From assembly GCF_020921035.1 (NCBI RefSeq), contig NC_063153.1, positions 9,052,001 through 9,116,000 of the forward strand: a stretch of DNA of 64,000 nucleotides, in the 5' to 3' direction. Made by a program: the position numbers and the translations under genes. This DNA comes from Rhodamnia argentea. Taxonomy: Eukaryota > Streptophyta > Magnoliopsida > Myrtales > Myrtaceae. Below the pieces are notes generated by a model. The model saw only the letters and a list, made by a program, of their open reading frames with translations. It was not told the DNA's origin and ran no database searches. Shown here piece after piece: positions 49,441-60,439 of the stretch. Within the stretch, counting starts at the first letter, position 1. The number at the start of each line of letters is the position of its first letter.

Positions 49441-50190
49441 GAAACCAAGATGTTTAAATTTATTTCACATTTTCTCAACATAATCACATTGGCTCAATGA
49501 ATAACCCCCACTATATTTTTTAACTTTAATACCAAAGATAGTATCTATTTCGCCCAAGTCTTTCATTTTGAAATTTGAAGTTAGATACTTCTTAGTCTCA
49601 ATGACTCTAGCCATATTAGTCCAAAGATAAGCATATCATCAACATCTAAGAAAACTAGAACACCATAGTCTTTAGTGAATTTAGAATATATATACTTATC
49701 AGCACTATTATGTTTAAAATCATTAGATAATATGACTAAATCAAATTTCTCATGGCAATGCTTCGGTGCTTGCTTAAACCCATAAAGAAATTTGACTAAT
49801 TTACATACTTTCCTCTCATTTTCAGGAAGAACAAAACCTTCTGATTGTTCCATGTAAATTTCCTTATTTAAATCTCCATTTAAGAAAGTAGTTTTAACAT
49901 TCATTTGATAAAGACAGAGATTATAAATGGATGCTAGAGCAAAAAGAATTCGAATAGATGTTATACGTGCTACAAGAGTATAAGTATCAAAATAATCTAT
50001 TCCTTCTTTTTTTTTTATACCCTTTAACTACTAACCTAGCCTTAAAAGCTTGGATAACACCATCAGAATTGTATTTTCTTCTGAAAATTCGTTTGCACCT
50101 AATAAGTTTAGATCTTTTTGGTAAATCTGCCAATACCCAAGTATTGTTGGACATGATCGGGTCCATTTCATCATCTATAACTTCTTTTCA
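49441..50190 (-). pseudogene. copia reverse transcriptase N-terminal part
   Basis: The open piece at 49581-49904 has NVKTTFLNGDLNKEIYMEQS, then FLYGFKQAPKHCHEKFD and the active-site region VFLDVDDMLIFG, in which the usual YVDDM reads DVDDM. Flanking sequence is shifted in frame. Confidence 0.87.
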
Positions 50191-51708
50191 AAAAGAAGCA
50201 TATCTAAAAGACATAGCATCACTAAAATTTTTAGGATCATCTTCTAAATTTAATACTATGAGGTATTTATTTACCTCATTATTATCTCTGTCTTCTTCTA
50301 CGAGGAAAACATGAGTGATAAAATCTAGACCAAAATCCTTTGATTTTCTTGCTCTAGTGCTTCTCCTAAGTTCAATCATGATTTCATAATCATTTTTTAT
50401 TTTCTCATGAGAATCTACGTGTATTTCTATGGGTTCCGAATTATTTGTATCTTGTATTTGAGCATTATTCTCAATAACTTCAAAATCTATAGAGTATTTA
50501 TTCTCGAAGAATTCAACATTTCTTGATTCTACAATGACATTTGAATCTAAATCAAGAAACTTATAAGCTTTACTATTCTCAACATATCCAAGAAATATAC
50601 TTTTCATAGCTCTAGGGCCAAGTTTTGTTCCCTTAGGATCCGGTATTCGGTAATATGCCAAACACCTCCACACTTTAAGATGTGACAAGTTCGGTTTTCT
50701 GCCTTGCCAAACTTTATATGGATTGATGTTATTTTTCTTGGATGATATCCTATTATGAATGTAACATGCAGTAAGCAATGCCTTTTCCCAAAGATTAATT
50801 GGGAGCTTTGAATTCGAAAGCATATAATTAACCATTTCTCCTAAAGACCTATTCTTTCTTTCAGCCAAACCGTTTTGTTGTAAAGTGTACGGTGCCGAAA
50901 CTTGATGAATAATACTATGTTCTTCACAAAAGGCTAAAATATCATTTAGGAAATATTCTCCCCCTCTATCCGAACGTAGAACTTTAATTTTCCTATCTAA
51001 TTGATTTTCCACTTCAGACTTATATTTTTTAAACATAATAAACGCCTCATTCTTTGATCTTAGGAGATAGACATATAAGTATCTACTACAATCATCCACA
51101 AAGGTAATGAAATACCTTTTACCACTACGTGTTATCATGTCATTGAATTCACATATGTCACTATGCACCAAATCTAATAAATTCAAATTTCTCTTAACAC
51201 TAGAAAATGATTTATTTGTTAACTTGGACTTAGCACATATTTCACATTTATCAAATTCTCCATTAAAATTTATCAAGTCTAACTTTTTCATATTCTGCAA
51301 ATAGCGAAAATTTAAATGTGCTAATCGACTATGCCATAAATGAGGAGAATCAACAACGTAAGCGTAAGACACAATATTATTATTGATACTCGGTTGATAC
51401 ATGCCATCATTGGCGTAACCCTTTCCCATAAACAGCCCATTCTTCGACAGGATAACCTTGTCGGACTCAATCAAAATCCGAAACCCCATTTTACAAAGCG
51501 GATCAACAGAAACCAGATTTCTCCTAATTTCGGGTACAAATAGTACATTAAAAAGATAAACCTTGTCTCCAGAAGTAAAATTTAAAATGACTGTGCCTTT
51601 TCTAGTAACATTTGCAAGAGTTTTATTTGCCATCTCAACCTCTTGAAGATGCACTTCAACAATCTCTTCAAAGTGCTTGAACATTGATCGATCCTTGCAT
51701 ATGTGCAC
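50188..51708 (-). pseudogene. copia protease end, GAG-pre-integrase and integrase
   Basis: An open frame of 506 codons without stops. The N-terminal part is the end of the protease domain (LFNVLFVPEIRRNLVSV). The GAG-pre-integrase zinc finger follows (WHSRLAHLN ... CEICAKSK). The integrase core shows the catalytic residues D in HSDICEF, D in RSDRGGEYF and E in NGLAERKNRSL, then GRKPNLSHLKVWRC. Although the frame is long, the gag-protease junction upstream and the reverse transcriptase downstream are broken. Confidence 0.92.
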
Positions 51709-51889
51709 AATTGCACCAAAATTGACCCACCAAGTAGATTCGACGGTGGTAGAATTGACTTAAGAAATCATGGCCACAGAATCCTTAACCTTTTTAAAAA
51801 TATTTAAGTTTGAAAACTTAGTTGAAACCATGGCCACGTAGTTCTCTTCAACCATATTTGCATTTGTCTTAACTGTTAAAGTATTATTG

Positions 51890-52788
51890 TCCTTAAATGT
51901 GCTCTTGCGGTGTATGCACTCCTTTGCATAGTGACCCTCCTTGCCACAAACAAAGCAATAACCATTTTTCTTCTTTTGTGGCTTCTTAAAATTCTACCCT
52001 CTCTTGCGTTTCAAGTTTTGGTGTGTTTTGGATTGAAATCCATTTCCCTCCACAGAATTCACTTTGGTATCACACAAAACAGGTTTATCACATAAACGTG
52101 ACTCTTCCTCAATGCGAAGATGTTTTTGAATTTGATCCAAAGTGATGTCCTCAAATTATGCAGCATCCTTTTTCCATAATCTTTCCAACTCGGAGGCAAT
52201 TTTGCAATAATTGCTCCAACTTGAAAAGATTTTGAAATATCTATCTTGAGAGTACGAATTTTATTGCCCAACATTTGCAATTCGTGGACTTGCTCCAATA
52301 AGGGTTTAGTATCAACGAACTTGAAGTCAAAATACTTAGCGATCAGATATTTGTTCGTATCTTGCTCCTCCGCTTTATACTTGAAGTCGAGCGCATTCCA
52401 TATTTCTCTAGCAAACTTCATCTCAATGAACAAGTTATAGAGACGATCCGATAATGTGTTCGGTTAATGGGCCCGACAAAACAATTCGTCTTCTTCTCGT
52501 TTCTTCCTCTTCTTGTTAATCCTCTCAACATCTTATGTACTAGGTTCTCCTCCTTCAGTGGTAGGTACCGGATCCTCTATAGGCATTAAATTGGGGTCGA
52601 GGATATAGGAAATCTTCAAGGCAGTAAGGAGAAACATCATTTTGTCTCTCCAACGAGCGAAATTGTTGCCATTGAACCGGTCCAGTTTCATCATATCCTA
52701 GTTCATAACCTTGATTGATTCTGACTCCATTGTTGAACGAATAATTCCTTAAAATTGTTGGAAAAATATGGTCAAACATGATGAACAA
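51890..52788 (-). pseudogene. copia gag remnant with zinc knuckle
   Basis: A CCHC zinc knuckle, CFVCGKEGHYAKEC, is readable at about 51918-51960. A nucleocapsid-like 124-codon piece lies at 52059-52433 (EMKFAREIWNALDFKYKAEE, then LPPSWKDY). An open piece at 52555-52788 begins the series but shows no recognised domain. Stops separate them. Confidence 0.82.
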
Positions 52789-52859
52789 ATGAATCGGACT
52801 ACGAGATGTGATAGCACTTTCTTTAAGGAATTATTTGCCTCACAACGTTGCTGATGGTT

Positions 52860-53585
52860 TTCGAAAAAAATCCTCCAGGATACAACAGAGTGTCAAGCAA
52901 GAATATTAGATAGCAATTCTAATATTCTCCAAGAACTCTCTAGGAAACAATTGAAAACGAAGGTTGTATTTCTCTTATTTGGAAAGGATGAAAATTGAAA
53001 TAAGAAGTTATAAACAATGAGCAGAATAGTTGAATATATAATGAGAAAAGAACACACCTTTTCGCATCCGAAAATGTGTTAATTCTCACATATCTTTCAT
53101 TGTTTGAAAACAGTTTTGTTTTTAAAAAAATTGCAACTCTTCGTGTCTAATAACGGATAGTTCAAACATACCTCTTCATATTCAAAATTGTACATCCAAT
53201 CACACATTTTCTTGTTTGAATCGGAAGTTATTTTCGAATAAACACAAACATTCCAAAGGTTACAAGAGTGTCGGTTTGGTGGTTATGTCCGAACAGACAT
53301 AAACCTTCGAAAAGATGCAAGAATGTCTTATATCCATGAACAGTCACACTGTTCCAATGAATCACGAAATTTATTTATGTAATAATAATTTTGAAATAAA
53401 AATAAATATAATTGTTGAATAGAGCTAATTCCGGACCCGCACGTAGGTATAGTGGGGTGTAGCCCACTTGCCCATTTCTTTCTTTGAAAGACAATGTTAG
53501 CCTTCTAACTAATAAAATGAATTGCTCTCTTCTTTTCATCCTATGTGGGATGCAAAAAAGGCAATATTTTGTTTGTTTGACAACA
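52860..53585 (-). repeat. 5' LTR and leader of the right copia element
   Basis: Begins TGTTG at 53585. The first 113 bases match the 3' LTR copy. Further in there is a TATA-like string at about 53035 and a leader with TTTCCTAGAGAGTTC. The inner border is not fixed because the 3' LTR is incomplete. A part of it (53230-53360) recurs inverted at 54766-54905. Confidence 0.6.
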
Positions 53586-54300
53586 TGACTACCATCAATG
53601 CTTTTGGAGAGGCCTCTACCTCTGCTCCTCCTCTACCCTCTCCCCCTCCGTGGTGGGAGTGGTGGCTCAGTGAAAGAGTGAGTACGATCGGTGCTTCGGG
53701 AGAGGGCTTTGCCTCTGTTCCTCCTCCGCCCTCTCCCCTCTACGGTGGGCATGGTGGCCTCTGTCTCATCCTTGGCCTCGTCTACTGCGTTCAGTCTCAC
53801 TTCCTCAGCCCTCCACCGAGCAATTTTCGCCGCTGTCGCCATTTTTAACACCGACGTCAACACCGAGCCCGCCGATCATCAGCATCAATAACAACAACAA
53901 GACGCTCATCATCATCAACACCAACACCCAGCTCATCATCAACACGGGGCTCGACCCTACAAGGAATGTCTCCCTTACAAACACCGCCACCATCTCCTCC
54001 CGGTGGTCCACTTCCTCTATGTCCGCCCCGGTTCCATCTCTCGCCCGGCTCAAGTGGGGATGTGTTCTTCGATTCCCTCAAGCGTGAATGTGGTGATGTT
54101 GGTATGTGATGATGTTCTTCAGTTGGAGATGTTTTGTTGTTCTCATCTATGTCTGCGTTTTTCTAGTCCGTGTCTGTGTTGTTCAGTCTGTTTTGTTCAA
54201 GTTCGAGTCTTTTGTTTCTTTTGTTTGTTAGTCAAAAGGAAAGTAAAATTGCTCAATATATCGTCTCTCTCTACTACTACTACTACATGGCTGGGCTATT
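53586..54300. other. CT-rich, proline-codon-rich patch with a 92-bp tandem duplication
   Basis: A + strand frame at 53522-53848 reads through two copies of a unit with GGAGAGG, CCTCTG, CTCCTCC and CCCTCTCCCC. The period is about 92 bp (53608 and 53700 are equivalent). The minus strand also has open frames. I recognise no family; it may be a relict of a proline-rich coding region. From 53885 there is a CAA/CAT-rich stretch. Confidence 0.35.
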
Positions 54301-54765
54301 AATGTTGAAAACCATTTTAGAAAGACTTTGCTAGATTAGGAGGACCTTTGTGCACGTTTGGATTTCGTTTGTCTTTATTCAATTTTTTTAAAACTTTTTG
54401 TTGTGTTATGTTTTTTTAACTTTCCTTTTGGGCAGGCACGTGGAGAAACAAAAAAAGAACACAAACAAATTGATCCTTTATTGAATTAGGAAACCTCACC
54501 ACTTGTGTCCAATGAAAGCGAAAGCAAAAGACGTCCTTAATCTATGTTTCGCTAAAAAGGTAAAATAAATATGCGGAATGGATTAATTGGCCGTCGAATC
54601 GTGGCCACATGAAAAGACTAGATTCTTGTTTTCGATCCCTAAAAAACCATTTTTCAGTAGTGAACGCATTTTGTCATCTAAAAAAAATTAAAATTTTTGA
54701 TAATTTTCAATTTTTTAGTCTTTAATTGTCCTTTTTTTCCTCTTTTCTAGCAAGCTCGAGCCCGA

Positions 54766-54905
54766 ATGGAACAGTGCGATTGTTTATGGACATAAGACAT
54801 TCTTGCATCATTTCGAAGGTTTATGTCTATTTCGGACATAACTACCAAACCGACACTCTTGTAACCTTTGAAATGTTTGTGTCTATTCCGTCATTATGGA
54901 TAGAT
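54766..54905 (+). repeat. LTR fragment of the right copia family, inverted
   Basis: Matches the reverse complement of 53230-53360, sharing AAGACATTCTTGCATC and ACCAAACCGACACTCTTGTA. Nothing else of the element is beside it, so it is an isolated fragment or part of a second, decayed LTR. Confidence 0.8.
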
Positions 54906-55144
54906 TGTCTGAGCATATATTACTATTTGTGAATAACGGTGCCTTTTGCCACACTGCATTGAGATTCAATTGGCAATCGGAACCAACAATCCTACATTTT
55001 TTCATCCGCGCGACTATTTATATGTACTATTTTCTTTCTAATATTATGATGCATGAGTACGTAGTCCAATAAATTCCAGAAAGCATGCAAATGCAAACAG
55101 AGCTTACCCCTAAAGTAAAGAAAAAAAGATAAAAAAGAAAAAAC

Positions 55145-56570
55145 GAGATAGCATACCCTTAATTTTTTGAATAACTCAGTGAAGGGTTTTCAATTGATGA
55201 AAGAATCGAGTCAACAGGACATCGGAAGAAAATGTTATGTCTAAATAATTAGGAGAAGGGTTTTTCATTGATAAAAGAATCGAGTCGATAGGATGTCGGA
55301 GGAAAACTTTACGTCCGATCAAAATTTGGCCTAATTTTTTTTTATAAATATCCAAATACCATTTTTCAAAATTTCCCAATTAGATTGCTTGAATTAATTG
55401 ATCGGACATAATGTTTAAATAGAAAAATGAAAAGAAAAATAGAGATAGCATACCCCTTAAATTTTTAAATAACTGGGTGAAGGATTTTCAATTGATGAAA
55501 GAATCGAGTCAATAGGACGTCGAAAGAAAATGCTATGTCTATATAATTAGGAGAAGGGTTTTCTTCTGATAAAAAATCATCCTAATTTTTTTTTATAAAT
55601 ATCTAAATATCATTTTCAAAATTTTTCCAAATAGATTACTTGAAATACTTGATTGGGCATAATGTTTAAATAGAAAAAAAAAAAGATAAAGGGAGATAGC
55701 ATACCCCTTAAATTTTTAAATAACTGGATGAAGGGTTTTCAATTGATGAAAGAATTGAGTCAATAGGACATCAGAATAAAACAATATGTCCAAATAATTA
55801 GGAGAATGGTTTTCCATTGATGAGGGAATCGAGTCGACATGGCGTTGGAGGAAAACATTATGTTAGATAAAAAAAAACTAGCCTAATTTCTTTATAAATA
55901 TCTAAATATCATTTTTCAAAAATTTCCCAATTAGATTGCTTGAAATACTTGATCGGACATAATGTATAAATAGAAAAAAAAGAAAGAAAAATGGAGATAG
56001 CGTATCCCTTAAATTTCTAAATAATTGGGTGAAGGGTTTTTAATTGATGAAAGAATCAAGTCAATATGATGTTGGAAGAAAACGTTATGTCTAAATAATT
56101 AGGAATTAGCAGAAGGGTTTTCTGTTGGTGAAAGAATCGAGTTGATAGGACGTCGGAGGAAATCATTATGTCCAATCAAAATTGTACCTAAATTTTTTTA
56201 TAAATATCTAAATATCATTTTTCAAAATCTTCCCAATTAGATTGCTTGAAATACTTGATCGGACATAATGTTTGAATAAAAAAAGAAAAAAAGAAAAAGG
56301 GAGATAGCATATCACTTAAATTTTTAAATAATTGGGTGAAAGGTTTTCAATTGATGAAAGAATTGAGTCAATAGGATGTCCGAAGAAAGCGTTATGTCTG
56401 AATAATTAGGAAAAGGATTGTCCGTTGATGAAAGAATCGAGTCAATAGAACGTCAGAGGAAAACATTATGTATGATCAAAATTTGGCCTAATTTTTTATT
56501 AATATCTAAATATCATTTTTCAAAATCTTCCCAATTAGATTGCTTGAAATACTGGATCTTATGAGATTTA
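55145..56570. repeat. tandem repeat, five units of about 250-307 bp
   Basis: Units start with GAGATAGC(A/G)TA at 55145, 55442, 55693, 55994 and 56301. Each holds two related sub-blocks with GGGTTTTC, then ATTGATGAAAGAATCGAGTC, then TAGGACGTCGGA, then ATAAATATCTAAATATCATT, and ends with CAATTAGATTGCTTGAA and a purine-rich A/G run. The third start is early because the second sub-block of unit 2 is truncated at about 55565. A degenerate half copy follows at about 56710-56820. No coding capacity. Confidence 0.9.
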
Positions 56571-57302
56571 GAGGTTTCTAATCATCTAAATTATTTAGGT
56601 TCACCCATGGTGATCAGATTTTCGAAAACAAAAATCATGGATGTCTGTTCGGTTCTTGTTGTGAATTTGCAATCCAAGCATTTTTTTTTTAAATTCAAAT
56701 CACATTTTATAAATGATTGGGCCACGGGCCTTCTGTTAGTGAAATATCCAATAGGACGAAAAAGTTATGCCCAACATAAATTTGGCTAGATTTGGGTAAA
56801 AAATATATAAATATCACTTTTGAAAATTTTTTGAAAGCAAAGAAAGGTATCGGCAACAAAGAACTTAGAAGATAATTTAATTTTTATTTAGAGTCTATAA
56901 ATCCGTCTATGGTTTATGGTTTACTTGTTTTACTTTTTACTTTAAATTCGTCTATGGTCTATGTGTATCCTTTCTATGGTTTATGGGGTTTACATTTCTC
57001 TCTCTCCAACGTGCATTTCTCGGCCCCTCTTCCTCGTTAAAGCGAGGTGTGTATTTTCACTCCCTCTTTTAAGTCATCGGCGTGTTTTTGTCTCTCTCCG
57101 CGTATTAACAGAACTGAGAAGCGGATCGAGAAATCCTCATTCTTTTCTTTTAGGTTTATCTTGCATCATGTATTCTTGTTGTTGTCGCCTTTGCATTTGG
57201 TCTTTCACTTTATGCTCTACTTCGCCTACTTCAGGCTCTTCATGATGGAGTGATGAAGAAGTGAGATGAAATGAAGAAGTGAATAAGATGGATATATAGA
57301 TT

Positions 57303-57340
57303 CAGAGAGAGAGAGAGAGAGAGAGAGAGGAAGAGAGAGA
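57303..57340 (+). repeat. (GA)n microsatellite
   Basis: GA run with one AG shift, located in the leader-like region before the unrecognised split gene. Confidence 0.9.
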
Positions 57341-57654
57341 GGTGATTGAATGGTGCATGCACACTTGCATGCATAACGGATTCTTGCAACGGTTCGGGGT
57401 AGGGGCCTCTCTGTAATCTGGACGTAATTAAACTCAAACTTATTTGCTAGGAGGTTCTGTCATGTGGAGAATGTTTGCTTGCTTGCGCTGTACTTCTATT
57501 GATGTTCATTCTGTTTATCTTTCAACAGCAAAAATTGAGTTTGACTTCAATAATCGGGATTGGATAAAAAAAAGAAGCAAATGAGGTGCAACTGATGCAT
57601 ATCCTACTTTCTTTCTTTCTTTTATGATGAATGATCGGTAATTATTTTGTTTAA

Positions 57655-59430
57655 TAGGTTCATGATCGAGCACTACTCCCATTTTAATGATATCTGTGAT
57701 GCTCTTCAAAGGGTAACAGAGAAATTACCTCCTGCGACACGACGCCACTGGAAGGCAGTGATAAATCATCAGAATCAAGAAATCAAAATGGAGGAATTGG
57801 AAGAGATGCTAGTTAAACGGAAAGCAGAATTTGAGGTGTGGTTCATTGTGACTAACGTGTGTAATTGATAAGAAAAAGGGGCAACATTAAAAATTCTTTC
57901 ACATTCTAATCCGTTCAGTGTGCCTGTGAACATATCATACCAATAAATAATGTATTAGAGTTGCAGTATTTTGACACTGGTCAACTTCATGGAATTTGGT
58001 TTGGTAAAGATCTATTTTTATTTAGTTTACTCCTTGCCTTTCCTTCCTTTTCTTGGGGGGCCATGGGAATGGGTTTGGGGGTGGGTGTAGAGTGGAGTGC
58101 TGTGTTGTGTGGGCGGTAGCATTCTCTTTTCTTTTCGCATGAGAATTTCTTATAATTTTTTTAGGTCTGTCTAAAGATGGTTTTAAAATTGGTAGCACTT
58201 TGGCACTTGCCAACTTCTTGGGGTTTGGTTGGTAAAGGCCATACTTTCTTCTTTGCTTCTCTTTCATAGTTTTTTTTTTTTTTTAGCTTTTTGATTGAAA
58301 GTTTTTTCTAGTCTTTCGGTTCTTGTATCTTTGCTACTTTCGATTCACACTACAGTTTTAAGCATGGAACCAAACGTTTAGCTACACTTGGTTTCTACTT
58401 GTACTACTAAAATTCATGTAACTCGTTATTTCTGGTGTTGCCCATTTGAGAACCCTCACAGGATTATGGTGTAGGGATGACGGATGGGCCCTAGCAACCA
58501 AGATGTGTGAACTTGATGAAATCATTCCTTCTAACGTGATAATGTTTGATCAAAGCTATAGCCCTTATCATTGTCAATTACATAGTTTAGTTTTGAATAA
58601 TAATAGGATGAAATCTAGTAACGTAAAGACAAAAGTTACGAAAAATATCATGTCCGCCTTAAACGTGGGGTTTCCCTAATTACATTCTTGTCGTGCTTGT
58701 GCATTATTTAGATCGCTAAACCAACTAGTGGGTAGTTGTCTGCCATGACATGTCCGCCTTGTGATAGGTTTATTCATCAAACTACGGTCTTGCAGTCCTT
58801 TCTCATTTTTTTACATGTAGGTAGAATTGTTGTTTACTAGTCACATTACATGGCATGTAATAATTAGAAAAAAAAAAAAAAAGAGGCTTCCCTTGTAGAG
58901 AGAGATTTCCTTATTTGTTGGACTTGGGTATAGTTCTTAAAATATATGTTTTCTTTGCCTTATGCACAGTCTTGTTTATAATTCTTCATGCTGCAGGACC
59001 TACTAGGAAAAGTGCGAGTTGGCCATCCCACGGTTGATATTCTTGAAATCAATTAAATTGCCAAGGCAGTTACTCTTCCATTCCTAGACTTGGGATCGTT
59101 GCCTGATTCACCCGTTGATATCCAATAACAAGCGTCTGCAGGAAGGTTTGAACAGCTCTAAAAACCTAGCACTGCTAAGGAGAAAACTGTCACTTGTGCT
59201 AAAGGCTTTAGCAATTGTGATTCCTTTCTTCGGGAAAAAATGTAACCAGCGCCTTAAAATTATCATGTTTAAATATACCAATCATAGTTTCATAAAGTAG
59301 AAAAATTGACACCCCTTATTTAGGATTCATTATTCTTGATGCAGAATTACGACGATCCGATGCTCAAGAACTTTTTCTCTATGAACCCCTTAAATGAGAT
59401 GGCCCGTCACATGTTCGCTTTCTGATGACT
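57655..59430 (+). other. exon-like pieces of an unrecognised gene, probably broken
   Basis: A coding-looking piece at about 57659-57834 (HYSHFNDICDALQRV, then LPPATRRHWKAVINHQNQ, then EELEEMLVKRKAEFE) begins after an AG and ends at a good GT donor. A piece at about 58998-59056 after GCAG reads DLLGKVRVGHPTVDILEIN and stops. One at about 59344-59424 after GCAG reads NYDDPMLKNFFSMNPLNEM and stops. A further AG at 58462 opens DYGVGMTDGP, then a stop. The pieces do not join into one frame that I can support. I do not know the family. A CT-rich leader-like region precedes it at 57000-57240. Confidence 0.4.
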
Positions 59431-59699
59431 CCTTGTGAGGTTATGTGAACATTATGGATTAAGATTTAGATGAAGGACTTATTATTTGTAGAGATTTTAA
59501 CCTATCCTTTTATTATAGATAATACTTACCTCAGCCCATACTATCTAGCCACATATCCAATTAAGATTAGGAAATCTTATATCTTTTATTTATTTGACCA
59601 ATAATTAATGACAATAACAATTAATAAAGCCTACATAAAATATATTCTAATAGAAAATACCTCTTGTAGGCTTTAATCGAGTTGAAAATGGGCAGTGAG

Positions 59700-59961
59700 G
59701 GTAGCGAGAAAAAAAAAAAAAACCTTTCCTTACATAACAAAAGAGCAGTCGGGCAAGAGAACCCTAATCATTTTCACCCGGCGTGCGGCCGACCGATCTA
59801 CAGACATACACAAAAGAACAATTTGAGCAAACCCATCAAGTGAGGGGGACCTAAATGCATGTACTTCTTTTCAGTGAACCCAACTGACCAAATGTATGTG
59901 CATTTAAATCAGACATTATGTATCTCAAGTTCAACCATAGGACCTAGGTTATAACCCAATA
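59700..59961. other. short spacer, no gene
   Basis: AT-rich with an A-run at 59712. Nothing recognised. Confidence 0.5.
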
Positions 59962-59989
59962 CTAGGAAAATAGAAAATAATTCAAAAGA

Positions 59990-60310
59990 TTATGAGGTTC
60001 ACCAAATGTTGCTGTCAGGAATGTGGTCCAACCGTCGACGAAGCTCCGATTCCCCGAGATCACGGTCATGCCCATCCTGTCGCCGTCCATCATAACGTTC
60101 CACTTCTTCTTGATCTCCACGTTCTCCCTAAACACGCCCTTCTTCACGTAGATCACGAACCGGCGTTTCCTGTAATCGGGTACAGCCGCGACCGCGTCCT
60201 CCACCTTGGTGAAATTGCCGCTTCCGTCTTGGGCCACCACCAGATCCGCCTGACCCGTTCGCTTGCAACAACTCCCGGTCCTCACTTTTCACCCAATGAG
60301 GAAGTCGGGG
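59990..60310 (-). pseudogene. pectinesterase pseudogene, exon 1 fragment
   Basis: Pectinesterases de-esterify wall pectin. The minus strand reads ADLVVAQDGSGNFTKVEDAV, then RRFVIYVKKGVFRENVEI, then SFVDGWTTFLTATF, which is the start of the catalytic domain. The frame then runs into non-homologous sequence at the usual intron position. Just upstream, HWVKSEDRELLQANG is readable in another frame, so a one-base shift lies near 60260. Everything before about 60310 is missing and replaced by a T-run. The catalytic Asp and Arg regions, which come later in the protein, are absent. Confidence 0.88.
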
Positions 60311-60381
60311 CTGCTGTTATTTTCCTTTTTTTTTTTTTTTGTCTTTTGACCTATGCTCTTTCTAATAAGGCTAGATTTAGC

Positions 60382-60385
<4 letters not shown>

Positions 60386-60434
<49 letters not shown>
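60386..60434 (+). repeat. (AAT)n microsatellite
   Basis: About sixteen perfect trinucleotide units beside the truncated pectinesterase fragment. Confidence 0.95.
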
Positions 60435-60435
<1 letters not shown>

Positions 60436-60439
60436 GCAA

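Larger units (their letters stand above)
47791..53585 (-). mobile_element. Ty1/copia retrotransposon, decayed, minus strand
   Basis: Reading leftwards: 5' LTR start at 53585, a leader with CATTATATATT at about 53035, gag pieces at 52788-52059, a zinc knuckle, partial protease and integrase at 51708-50188, reverse transcriptase pieces at about 50190-48740, RNase H to about 48400, a polypurine tract and the 3' LTR start at 47790. Stops and frameshifts separate the pieces, so it is inactive as a whole. Compared with the left element it is better preserved in the integrase region and of a different sequence type. Confidence 0.93.

Noticed and set aside
53805..54081. Minus-strand frames of 74-82 codons
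   Set aside because: Low-complexity Met/Leu/Val runs from GAT/CAT-rich DNA; no family.
55145..56570. CRISPR-like array
   Set aside because: The repeats are long, directly adjacent and lack unique spacers; the DNA is plant nuclear, so a tandem satellite explains it.
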